A DNA stretch of 64,000 bases from Halichondria panicea (lineage: Eukaryota > Porifera > Demospongiae > Suberitida > Halichondriidae): assembly GCF_963675165.1 (NCBI RefSeq), contig NC_087379.1, positions 7,098,339-7,162,338 of the forward strand, in the 5' to 3' direction. A model generated the notes under the pieces. That model ran no database searches. It saw only the letters and a list, made by a program, of their open reading frames with translations, and had not been told where the DNA came from. Shown in pieces: positions 1-13,500 of this stretch; position 1 is the first letter of the stretch, and each line of letters starts with the position of its first letter. The translations under genes and the position numbers were made by a program.

Positions 1-3000
1 GCTGCTCTCCTCAGGAGCCATGGTAGACCTGGCTAACAAAGTGAGTACCTGATACTAAACTGATGTGTCTATAGTACGGTGGTCCTGAGGTACACACATA
101 GTAGGCTCGAGGTTACGGCAATTCTCTACGTCAATTCAACTGAGGTCAGCTCCATTGAACTGAGGCTATGGCAATTCACTAATTAATAAGAAGAGGTTTT
201 CAATATTGCAAAATTAGAAATGAGTGTCCAATTATCTCCAAACAAGTTTGTGAAGAACTAAGGTGGTGGATTAGTGCTAACGGAATAGTTACCTATAGGC
301 TAGCTAATGACTCTATATACCGTTGAGGTCTGTAGCCTCTGCTTTAGCCATGACACAGACAGACAGAGTATGATTTTCTATTTAAAACACACCTGATATA
401 ATTATTTCTAGGGAGTTAAATTGACGTAGAGAATTGCCGTAGCCTCGAGCCTACTATGTGTGTACCTCAGGGCCACCGTACTATAGGCAGCATGTTCGTG
501 ACCATGCATGTACATACAATTATGGACGTTGCCGGCATTTTGAATTAAAATTAACCTTATTATGTTTTGCCTATAAGATATACTTATCTTGCTTGTGTTT
601 AAGTTGATAAACTGGGCTACATACATTTTCTTGCATGTTGTACTCTATTACCGATTAAAATCATAGACTATAATTATAGTGATACATTGTACAGTATATA
701 CTAGCCTCGTTCTCAGGCCGAGGTGTCTCTAAAATAACGCTAGATCGCCATGCAACTAGGCCTAGGGAAGATTGCATATGGGCGTGGTTTCAATTTGTTC
801 AGATCCAACAAATTTTGATGATTTTTCCGTAAAAGCTGCCGTAATCACAAAAATAGCTCCATGTTACAAAGCTAACCTAGCTAACTAGCTAGCTATAGGT
901 ATTAGATCTAGGTGGTAGCTATCAAGTTGTGTCAAACAAGAGGCCCCCCTCAATGAGCGTCAGGTCCAAGCTGTCAACTCCAGTGTGAAGGAAGGGACAT
1001 TTTGTGTGGTTCCCTACTGTGCTACCAGTTGCTGCAGACAATGAACTTGGAAGCCATTAGCTCGATCTATCTGGACATATAGCATAGGTGTATTTTGTGT
1101 TGCTAGGGTTATAAACTAGTTATGACACGTTCACTCGGGATGCATGGTGTATATTGCACTCAGCCCTCAGGCCAATATCATATTCTTTGTCATTTCTCTA
1201 GCTGTATTTTCATTATGGACATAATTTTACAATATACCAGATACAATCTATCCCAGGCCTAGTTGGTGACCTAGCATTATTTTAGAGACAACTCTGCCTG
1301 GGAACGAGGCTAAGTATATACATGCAGTTGTAGATGTACTGTACAATGTATTATGAACTTACGTGTGCTGACAATTATATTTCCTTGTGGATTGTATAGT
1401 GCTTTAAACTGACGTACTAGCCGGTTTATTTACATGTACTGTACTAGCTGGCTTAATATGTATGACTGTTGTGCTTGTGTTCTCACTCTAGGATGTGGTT
1501 GGAAATGTAGAGCAGTGAATGTCTGTATTGTTCAATGTACATTCATATTGTGTTGTCACTGTCTCTACTCTTGCAGTATGGGAACACTCCACTCATGAAG
1601 GCAGCCAGTGAAGGTCACACTGACTGTATTAGGGAGCTGCTCTCCTCAGGAGCCGTGGTGGACCTGGCTGACAAGGTGAGTATCTGATACTAAACTGATG
1701 TGTCTATATAGACAGCATGTTCGTGACCATCACATCATTAGGAATTATTTACATGTACCGTACTCACCCGAAAATATACACCCCCTTTGAATTTACGCCC
1801 CCCACTAGCCAGAGCAGGAAATGTATTGCAGAGGTATTTTCTATCTCAATAATACGCCCCCTAACCCCATCTAATTATGGCAGGTTCAATAATAGCTCCT
1901 GTTAGATCTAAACATAGTTTTATCAGAGGAGGTTGGCCACGTGTCATCATTTATGTGACGTCTCTGCTCACGTTACCATAGATACTGAACAACTATAAAG
2001 AAAGTTATGGCTACTCTTGTTTTGCTGAGCTTATAACACCTGACTAGCTGTGTATGTTGTCTGGTTGGACCAGGATTAGCTAGACTATAGGGTAGAGTGT
2101 AGTTCAGCGGTGCTGTATGCAGCTTGCACTGTACTGGCTGGCAAGAATCTAGTAAACACTGTATGCACTGATAACTCGTCAGAATGGAGGGGATCGCTGG
2201 GGATCGGGTTGGTTAATGAAAGCTCAAAGTAGCCAGAGTTGTGTAAATTTTGCCTTCAGTCTCCAATGACCGTGCAACACCAGCTAGAAGTTTACATAGA
2301 AATCATTGTCAATAAGCTGTGCCCACTCAGCAAAAAGTGGTGCACGTGATCGTGTCCAACCTCCTCTGTAGTTTTATAGTAGCTGGACGAGCAAGAGTTA
2401 GCTAGCTACAGATCTACCGACAGTTAGTGTGGCCGAGAAGAGTCACCCACCTCCACCTACCACCACGATTAACCGCGTGCACTTAAAACTAATGTCAATC
2501 TGTGCAAGGTCAAAGGTAAACAAGTAATGTCTGCATTCTAACTAAGGCAACGTATTAATTACTTTAGTTGAAGTGACCATTGATGAGGTGGGTTGGTCCT
2601 ACTATACTATCCTATAGTGATTCTAGACACTCTTCAAGAGTAGCTCTAGGACCAAATCCAACCTACCTGCACTGTGCATCGATGGCCATTTCAGCAAAAT
2701 TAAATACGTTGCGTTAATTAGAATGCAGACAACCTTGTGCAGACTGACCTGAAAATTTATTCTGTGTTCCTTTACTTTATTTATGATCTATCACACAGAC
2801 GTTTTGTCAAAAGTTATTATATAATTATGCTCTCACTCTTGTAGCATGGGAAGACTCCACTCATGAGGGCAGCCAGTGGAGGTCACACTGACTGTATTAG
2901 GGAGCTGCTCTCCTCAGGAGCCGTGGTGGACCTGGCTGACAAGGTGAGTATCTGATACTAAACTGATGTGTCTATAGTACGGTGGCCCTGAGGTACACAC

Positions 3001-6000
3001 ATAGTAGGCTCGAGGCTACGGCAATTCTCTACATCAATTCAACTGAGGTCAGCTCCATTGAACTGAGGCTATGGCAATTCACTAATTAATGTACTTTTAT
3101 AAGAAGATGTCTAATAAAATTATTACAAAATCAGATATGAGTCTCCAAGCATCTCCAAGCAAGTTTGTGAAGAACTAAGGGGGTGGATTAGTGCTAACGG
3201 AATAGTTACCTATAGGCTAGCTAATGACTCTATATACCGTTGAGGTCTGTAGCCTCTGCTTTAGCCATGACACAGACAGACAGAGTATGATTTTCTATTT
3301 AAAACACACCTGATATAATTATTTCTAGGGAGTTGAATTGACGTAGAGAATTGTCATAGCCTCGAGCCTACTATGTGTGTACCTCAGGGCCTCCGTACTA
3401 TAGGCAGCATGTTCGTGACCATGCATGTACGTACAATTATGGACGTTGCCGGCATTTTGAATTAAAATTAACCTTATTATGTTTTGCCTATAAGATGTAC
3501 TTATCTTGCTTATTAATTTTGTGTTTAAGTTGATAAACTGGGCTACATACATTTTCTTGCATGTTGTACTCTATTACCGATTAAAATCATAGACTATAAT
3601 TATAGTGATACATTGTACAGTATATACTAGCTTCGTTCCCAGGCCGAGGTGTCTCTAAAATAACGCTAGATCGCCATGCAACTAGGCCTAGGGAAGATTG
3701 CATATGGGCGTGGTTTCAATTTGTTCAGATCCAACAAATTTTGATGATTTTTCCGTAAAAGCTGCCGTAATCACAAAAATAGCTCCATGTTACAAAGCTA
3801 ACCTAGCTAGCTAGCTAGCTAGGTATTAGATCTAGGTGGTAGCTATCAAGTTGTGTCAAACAAGAGGCCCCCCTCAATGAGCGTCAGGTCCAAGCTGTCA
3901 ACTCCAGTGTGAAGGAAGGGACATTTTGTGTGGTTCCCTACTGTGCTACCAGTTGCTGCAGACAATGAACTTGGAAGCCATTAGCTCGATCTATCTGGAC
4001 ATATAGCATAGGTGTAGCCTCTACACAGGCTCTCCTTTTTCTGTTCTTTATCACAATCGTTCAATAAGATAAAATACTGTATTATTCGTTCAATGAGATA
4101 AAATACGGTATTAATTGGAGGAATAAAGAAAGAAATAGACGTAAAGTTAGGAAAAAGGAGAGCCTGTATCGGGAAGTCGCGTGAGGGTAGAAGGGTGGTA
4201 GAAGGGTGAAAATGAGCGTGGGCATACTGAGCTAGAGATGTTGGACTGCCCACGCAGAGGTCTACGACTAGTAAAACTTTGCCTGCTGCAAGCTGGACAT
4301 GGACTTGGAACTGGAAGTTTGCAAGCACTATAGCTAGCTATACCTTAGGCTTAGCTAGATGATCTACTAGTCTAGATTGTGTGTTTAAATTCTATCACTA
4401 TTACCTTTTCTTGTGTCTTTCTACATGCTATAGTAGAATAGCTTAGTCATCATTATCATATAGCAGGTAGCTACTGCCACCAGAGCTGGCCACGCTGGTT
4501 CTCTGATCTGACTTGCAGCACAGCTTGGTGGTTGTCTCAGTGCAGTACAGTACAGTCTTACTCGGAATGCGTGGGAGAATACCTTACGTCACGATTGTGG
4601 GCTACATATCGCCCACGTTCATAAAAATCCTTGTGGATCACGCGATTTCCCAAACCAGGCCTTACGTTTTCTTAACTGTACGCCCATTTCTTTCTTTGCT
4701 GCCTCACTATGTCTTTCTTATGTTTATGGATGAACAGTGACAACAGCAAGAAAAAGTAAGGCCTGGGAACGAGGCTAGCATAGGTGTATTTTGTGTTGCT
4801 AGGGTTATAAACTAGTTATAACACGTGCACTCGGGATGCATGGTGTATATTGCACTCAGCCCTCAGGCCAATATCATATTTTTTGTCATTTCTCTAGCTG
4901 TATTTTCATTATGGACATAATTTTACAATATACCAGATACCATGTATCCCAGGCCTAGTTGGTGACCTAGCATTATTTTAGAGACAACTCTGCCTGGGAA
5001 CGAGGCTAAGTATATACATGCAGTTGTAGATGTACTGTACAATGTATTATGAACTTACGTGTGCTGACAATTATATTTCCCTGTGGATTGTAGTGCTTTA
5101 AACTGACGTACTAGCCGGTTTATTTACATGTACTGTACTAGCTGGCTTAATATGTATGACTGTTGTGCTTGTGTTCTCACTCTAGGATGTGGTTGGAAAT
5201 GTAGAGCAGTGAATGTCTGTATTGTTCAATGTACATTCATATTGTGTTATCACTGTCTCCACTCTTGCAGGATGGGTGGACTCCACTCTCTATCGCAGCC
5301 CTGAACGATAACACTGACTGTATTAGAGAGCTGCTCTCCTCAGGAGCCGTGGTAGACCTGGCTAGCAAAGTGAGTACCTGATACTAAACTGATGTGTCTA
5401 TAGTACGGTGGTCCTGAGGTACACACATAGTAGGCTCGAGGCTACGGTAATTCTCTACATCAATTCAACTGAGGTCAGCTCCATTGAACTGAGGCTATGG
5501 CAATTCACTAATTAATGTACTTTTATAAGAAGAGGTTTTCAATATTGCAAAATCAGAAATGAGTGTCCAATCATCTCTAAACAAGTTTGTGAAGAACTAA
5601 GGGGGTGGATTAGTGCTAACGGAATAGTTACCTATAGGCTAGCTAATGACTCTATATACCGTTGAGGTCTGTAGCCTCTGCTTTAGCCATGACACAGACA
5701 GACAGAGTATGATTTTCTATTTAAAACACACCTGACATAATTATTTCTAGGGAGTTGAATTGATGTAGAGGATTGCCATAGCCTCGAGCCTACTATGTGT
5801 GTACCTCAGGGCCTCCGTACTATAGGCAGCATGTTCGTGACCATGCATGTACGTACAATTATGGACGTTGCCGGCATTTTGAATTAAAATTAACCTTATT
5901 ATGTTTTGCCTATAAGATGTACTTATCTTGCTTATTAATTTTGTGTTTAAGTTGATAAACTGGGCTACATACATTTTCTTGCATGTTGTACTCTATTACC

Positions 6001-9000
6001 GATTAAAATCATAGACTATAATTATAGTGATACATTATACAGTATATACTAGCCTCGTTCCCAGGCCGAGGTGTCTCTAAAATAACGCTAGATCACCATG
6101 CAACTAGGCCTGGGGAAGATTGCATATGGGCGTGGTTTCAATTTGTTCAGATCCAACAAATTTCAATGATTTTTCCGTAAAAGCTGCCGTAATCACAAAA
6201 ATAGCTCCGTGTTACAAAGCTAACCTAGCTAGCTAGCTAGCTAGGTATTAGATCTAGGTGGTAGCTATCAAGTTGTGTCAAACAAGAGGCCCCCCTCAAT
6301 GAGCGTCAGGTCCAAGCTGTCAACTCCAGTGTGAAGGAAGGGACATTTTGTGTGGTTCCCTACTGTGCTACCAGTTGCTGCAAACAATGAACTTGGAAGC
6401 CATTAGCTCGATCTACCTGGACATATAGCATAGGTGTATTTTGTGTTGTTAGGGTTATAAACTAGTTATGACACGTGCACTCGGGATGCATGGTGTATAT
6501 TGCACTCAGCCCTCGGGCCAATATCATATTTCTTTGTCATTTCTCTAGCTGTATTTTCATTATGGGCATTAATTGTACAATATACCAGATATACGATCTA
6601 TCCCAGGCCTAGTTGGCAACCTAGCATTATTTTAGAGACAACTCGGCCTGGGAACGAGGCTAAGTATATACATGCAGTTGTAGATGTACTGTACAATGTA
6701 TTATGAACTTACATGTGCTGACAATTACATTTCCCTGTGGATTTTAGTGCTTTAAACTGACGTACTAGCCGGTTTATTTACATGTACTGTACTAGCTGGC
6801 TTAATACGTATGACTGTTGTGCTTGTGTTCTCACTCTAGGATGTGGTTGGAAATGTAGAGCAGTGAATGTCTGTATTGTTCAATGTACATTCATATTGTG
6901 TTGTCACTGTCTCCACTCTTGCAGGATGGTAAGACTCCACTCATGAAGGCAGCCAGTGAAGGGCACACTGACTGTATTAGGGAGCTGCTCTCCTCAGGAG
7001 CCGTGGTGGACCTGGCTGACAAGGTGAGTATCTGATACTAAACTGATGTGTCTATAGTACGGTGGCCGGCCCTGAGGTACACACATAGTAGGCTCGAGGT
7101 TACGGCAATTCTCTACGTCAATTCAACTGAGGTCAGCTCCATTGAACTGAGCAATTCACTACTTTTATAAGAAGATGTCTAATATTACAAAATCAGATAT
7201 GAGTCTCCAAGCATCTCCAAGCAAGTTTGTGAAGAACTAAGGGGGTGGATTAGTGCTAACGGAATAGTTACATGTACCTATAGGCTGGCTAATGACTCTA
7301 TATACCGTTGAGGTCTGTAGCCTCTGCTTTAGCCATGACAGACAGACAGAGTATGAATTTCTATTTAAAACACACCTGATATAATTATTTCTAGGGAGTT
7401 GAATTGACGTAGAGAATTGCCGTAGCCTTGAGCCTACTATGTGTGTACCTCAGGGCCACTGTACTATAGGCAGCATGTTTGTGACCATGCATGTACGTAC
7501 AATTATGGACGTTGCCGGAATTTTGAATTAAAATTAACCTTATTATGTTTTGCCTATAAGATGTACTTATCTTCCTTATTAATTTTGTGTTTAAGTTGAT
7601 AAACTGGGCTACATACATTTTCTTGCATGTTGTACTCTATTACCGATTAAAATCATAGACTATAATTATAGTGATACATTATACAGTATATACTAGCCTC
7701 GTTCTCAGGCCGAGGTGTCTCTAAAATAACGCTAGATCGCCATGCAACTAGGCCTGGGGAAGATTGCATATGGACGTGGTTTTAATTTGTTTAGATCCAA
7801 CAAATTTCAATGATTTTTCCGTAAAAGCTACCGTAATCACAAAAATAGCTCTGTGTTACAAAGCTAACCTAGCTAACTAGCTAGCTACTGTAGGTATTAG
7901 ATCTAGGTGGTAGCTATCAAGTTGTGTCGAACAAGAGGCCCCCTTCAATGAGCGTTAGGTCCAAGCTGTCAACTCCAGTGTGAAGGAAGGGACATTTTGT
8001 GTGGTTCCCTACTGTGCTACCAGTTGCTGCAGACAATGAACTTGGAAGCCATTAGCTCGATCTACCTGGACATATAGCATAGGTGTATTTTGTGTTGCTA
8101 GGGTTATAAACTAGTTATGACATGTGCACTCGGGATGCATGGTGTATATTGCAAGCTAGAAGTTTACATTGTCAATAAGCTGTGCCAGCTCAGTAAAAAG
8201 TGGTGCAAGTGATCGTGTCCAACCTCCTCTGTAGTTTTATATAGTAGCTGGACGAGCAAGAGTTAGCTAGCTACAGATCTACCGACAGTTAGTGTTCCTA
8301 CGGTGGCCGAGAAGAGTCACCCGCCTCCGCCTACCACCACAATTAACCGCGCGCACTTAAAACTAATGTGAATCTGCACAAGGTCAATGAATAATGTCTG
8401 CATTTGAATTAACGCATTAATTAGCTAATGCAGACATTATTCGTTGACCTTGTGCAGACTGACCTGAACACTTGTTGGCGGTTCTTTGTTCCTTTACTTT
8501 ATTTACATGTATGGTCTATCACACAGATGTGTTGTAACTGCATGCTCTCACTCTTGTAGGATGGGAACACTCCACTCATAGCGGCAGCCAGGGAAGGGAA
8601 CACTGACTGTGTTAGGGAGCTGCTCTCCTCAGGAGCCATGGTGGACCTGGCTAATAAGGTGAGTACCTGATACTAAACTGATGTGTCTATAGTACGGTGG
8701 TCCTGAGGTACACACATAGTAGGCTCGAGGCTACGGCAATTCTCTACGTCAATTCAACTGCGGTCAGCTCCATTGAACTGAGGCTATGGCAATTCACTAA
8801 TTAATGTACTTTTATAAGAAGAGGTTTTCAATATTGCAAAATTAGAAATGAGTGTCCAATCATCTCCAAACAAGTTTGTGAAGAACTAAGGGGGTGGATT
8901 AGTGCTAACGGAATAGTTACCTATAGGCTAGCTAATGACTCTATATACCGTTGAGGTCTGTAGCCTCTGCTTTAGCCATGACACAGACAGACAGAGTAGG

Positions 9001-10489
9001 ATTTTCTATTTAAAACACACCTGATATAATTATTTCTAGGGAGTTGAATTGACGTAGAGAATTGCCGTAGCCTCGAGCCTACTATGCGTGTACCTCAGGG
9101 CCACCGTACTATAGGCAGCATGTTCGTGACCATGCATGTACGTACAATTATGGACGTTGCCGGCATTTTGAATTAAAATTAACCTTATTATGTTTTGCCT
9201 ATAAGATGCATTTATCTTGCTTATTAATTTTGTGTTTAAGTTGATAAACTGGGCTACATACATTTTCTTGCATGTTGTACTCTATTACCGATTAAAATCA
9301 TAGACTATAATTATAGTGATACATTGTACAGTATATACTAGCCTCGTTCTCAGGCCGAGGTGTCTCTAAAATAACGCTAGATCGCCATGCAACTAGGCCT
9401 GGGGAAGATTGCATATGGGCGTGGTTTCAATTTGTTCAGATCCAATAAATTTCAATGATTTTTCCGTAAAAGCTGCCGTAATCACAAAAATAGCTCCGTG
9501 TTACAAAGCTAACCTAGCTAACTAGCTAGCTAGGTATTAGATCTAGGTGGTAGCTATCAAGTTGTGTCAAACAAGAGGCCCCCCTCAATGAGCGTCAGGT
9601 CCAAGCTGTCAACTCCAGTGTGAAGGAAGGGACATTTTGTGTGGTTCCCTACTGTGCTACCAGTTGCTGCAGACAATGAACTTGGAAGCCATTAGCTCGA
9701 TCTACCTGGACATATAGCATAGGTGTATTTTGTGTTGCTAGGGTTATAAACTAGTTATGACACGTGCACTTAGGGGAGCAACATAATTATTAGAAACGCT
9801 TCATCACTATCTAATTAGCGAGGTTGCACCCCTCTAATTAATTAGAGGGGCTTCCTAACTATATTAACGGCCCTCAGTCATGGTCCGGCTCACCCTCCAA
9901 GGAGCGTTGCGGTAATGGGTAGCTGTACTCATCAGTACCTAGAATGACGTATATCTTCGTAGTGGTATTGGTATCTAATTGGGTGCATGGCTTGCATATT
10001 TATTACTGGACGTACAGTAGATTAATATGCAATTATCGTTGCCAGTATTGCTCTGTCAGCAAAGTACATGTCATACGCATTAGACCATTTACCTCTTACA
10101 ATGTACGTCTCATCCCTTTATATGATCATCATCACAGGATGGACGGACTGCTCTGATGATGGCCAAGAGATCACATCGCTCTAACCCTTCAGTAATAAAG
10201 CTGCTTGAAGAAGCTTCTGAATCACATGTGAGTCCATACCTCAATAATGCACACACTGCATGATCATGATGGTGTTTTAGTTTATTGTGCCGAATAATTA
10301 AATAGTGCATACATTATTATATGTACATCGAATAAAGATTCTTTTTTACGAGTATTTTGCTATTTTGACAATTTAAGATCATAAGCTCATACTTTTAAAT
10401 ACTGTCGATTAACTGCAATGGAGTGCAAACTACAGTTCCAATATTACACCCTCCTAAACAAGCATGAATACCATTACATGTGCCCCCCC

Positions 10490-10541
<52 letters not shown>

Positions 10542-13500
10542 CACATCCGCAGTCTGTTCCAGTCCTACCCAAGAACTGGAATGTCGTTACTGACACAGAA
10601 ACGTGAGTGACTATTGCACAGTTTAGTCACTAGCTTTTATGAATGTGAGTCAACTTTAGGAAGAAGCCAGTCTACCAGAACAAGGCAGCAGGGGAAACCC
10701 TCTCCACACCACCTGGATGTAAGTGTGTGCTTGTGCTGTATCCAGCACATGGTTCTGTGTGTTTTACCTCCTGTGTAGATCCCCTGCACCAAACCTCCGC
10801 ACACCCTGATGTCACTTTTTTTGACGAGCCTCAAGAGAAGGAGTTCACCTCCAGTGGTGGCCATGCTGACTTTGACAATGGAGTTCAAGTGACTGTTCCA
10901 GCTAATGCTGTCCCAGCAGGGACCTCTGTGGGCATTAAAGTCCAACCCGGCCTTGCCTCCAATGATGTCTTTGTGATACCTGAGGGCATTCAATCTGCCA
11001 GTCCGTCCTACTTGATCTCTGGTGAAGGTCTAAACGGAGAGGTGACCCTGAGCATGGAGCATCATGTACGAGTGTCCACCCAACAAGAAGCTGATGACCT
11101 CCTCTTTCTCCAAGCTAACTCGTCTCCCAAGAGATCTGATTCTCATAGTGTCTATGAGTACCAAGAAATACCAGAGGGGAGGTCAGAGTTCTCTCCTGGA
11201 GGGAACACTGGGAGACTTACGCTGGGCACACGACTGAAGAACTTCTTCAAAATTGGACGGAAAAATAGAGGTTAATATTTGAAAAATGAATGACTTCCAA
11301 TTGAACGATTATATTACATGTACAGGCAATACTGACGGTAACCTCTACACTGTCAGAGTCTACCGGTCTCCTCCACACACAACTGGGGACAGGCTAGCCA
11401 TCATTGTAGCCAGTCTCTCTGGGAGCTTATACGCTAAGGTAAGATAGCTCAATTGAAGTGTGCTCATTTTATATACCTACAGTTTCTGGAGACGCTTGAT
11501 ACAGTGTTGATCCCACGAGACTATCCCAATGTGTCGAGAGAAGCGGCTGACAGGACAACTCAAGGATCACTGACGTTTGTTGATATGTGTGCCACTCTCA
11601 ACATTCACCCAGTGCAGGGATGGTCTGTGGAACCAGACAAGAAATTGGTAATGTGAAATTGGTCACACTCTTAAAATCACATTAATCTAATTTCAGATCT
11701 CGCGTAGTGAAGTGGATCAGCCTGAGGTAGAGAAGTTCAGACCTGAGGATCTCCACAACTACCCTCCCAGGATAATCTGCAGGCTCTTTCCTGAGGAGAA
11801 TGCTCCCAAGAGAACCACCTGTACCATCTCCTTGTCTGGACTCCTGCCACAGGTCGAATTTTACGTATCATTGACAGCACCCACCCCCAAAGTTGCTGTG
11901 GATACTACTAAACTACAGGTATTCACGTTTGTACAGTGTAGCCTCTTGAAATGGTGTAGTGGGTACCTTTGGCAAACTAAATTTTACTCTTTTGATAGAG
12001 TTTCCCTCTTTGTTAAATCAACTAGCACATGTATAAATGAAAGCACCGCAGGTAATTAATATGAAAGCACCGTGGGTGCTGATACCTCAGTAGAGGTACC
12101 AAAGATACATAACATAAAGCTACTAATATAGCTAGCTTTTATACACAGATTGATTATATAATTATCATGATGAACATTTTTGCGTGCAATCACAGGGAAA
12201 CTCAAAGAGTGGGTAATGATAGACGATGATTGTTGTTAAAAACGATCGATGCCAAAAGTTCAAGTCTAAAATTAATGGCTGCAAGTCAGCAGAGCCTTGC
12301 AAGCTCTCTTCTCAATCTTGCAGCTACCAATAGCTAGCGTTCAAGTGCAGACATAACTGCTAAGTAGAGTAGCAATACTTGGTAAACAAGTTTGGCTACG
12401 GACTCTTCTGAAAAGGCTGCAATGGCCTTCCAAGTTAGCAAAACTAGGCATAACTCGAGAACGAAGTATTATTTTGCAAATCCACAAACTAAAATCAAGA
12501 AAACATGACTAGAAGCCTATAGAAACTCTTACTTACACTTCATTGATCCTTGTGCAGCTGTAGCAGTCTACACACACACACACACACACACACACAAATA
12601 CACTACCGTATACCTCGCTTACGCATGCGCACCCCAAAAGTTGCTGTGGATACTACTAAACTACCTTTGGCAAACTAAATTTTGCTCCTAGATAGATTTG
12701 TCCTCTTTGTTGATTCACTTGCACAGTCATGTATAAGTTAATTAATGCACACACAGTGTTTGTTTACAATGTACATTGTAGTTAAGTCTCATTCCAATTT
12801 GTTTAGGAGGCCACTGATGAGTTGAGAAGGTCTGCCCTGGCAGTGAGTGACACACAACTTGGCTCTACTGTGAAGAGTGTAGTGTCTCTGATGGAGAGAA
12901 TGACTGCTGCTCTGAGGTACCACTCAATTGCATATCTAGTGGAAGTCTGATTATCGCTTTTTCTTCTTCTAAAGGTCATCTTCTCTGAGTGAGCCTGCAG
13001 GCCACACTGACTCCATACGGACAGAGATAGCGTCTGTCCTTGTAGTGACCAGGAGTGTTGTCGAGGAGTGCACAGTACAGAGCATCAGTGAGAACATGAG
13101 AGCCAGTATCTCTAAGATGGAGACTTTATCTCACCAGCTTTGTATTGTGGCTAAGGTCAAACTGAGAAACTGTCAAGGTGAGACTGTGTGTTTATGATAT
13201 CAAGTGTTAGCTCTCATTCTCAATGGTACAGACCAGTCAGAGGAGACAGCTGCTCTTGTTGACCTGGTGGAGAATGGAGCTAATCTGTTGAGAGCTGTAG
13301 ACTGTCTACTCAGGGACATCCACACACTCAGTGGAGTCAGTGGTGAGTGTAGATTGTCGGAGTCTGTGTATCGAGTATCTAGCTACCGTATAGCGGGTAT
13401 ATTTCGAGGGCATACATTTTCGCGGAAATGCCTTTAGAAATTAAGGTTTTAATTTTCATGGAATAGCAGCCTTTTTGCTGCATGCATGCATACGATATTA

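Larger units (their letters stand above)
1..9760 (+). repeat. Array of amplified ankyrin exon-intron units, gene 1
   Basis: Six ankyrin exons are each followed by an intron of about 0.9-2.3 kb built from the same blocks: a TA-flanked inverted-repeat element near the donor, a second inverted-repeat element, and a shared stretch before the acceptor. Introns of different units are almost identical over hundreds of bases, so the units spread by recent unequal exchange or conversion. The intron after 1675 lacks the first element and preserves its empty site. Confidence 0.85.

Noticed and set aside
10491-10540. CRISPR-like or satellite array
   Set aside because: Only simple (CA)n; no spacers or direct repeats.
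10637-10993. Minus-strand ORFs opposite the ZU5 exons (also 39143 and 50547)
   Set aside because: Antisense shadows of a conserved coding exon; the sense strand has phase-consistent splice sites.
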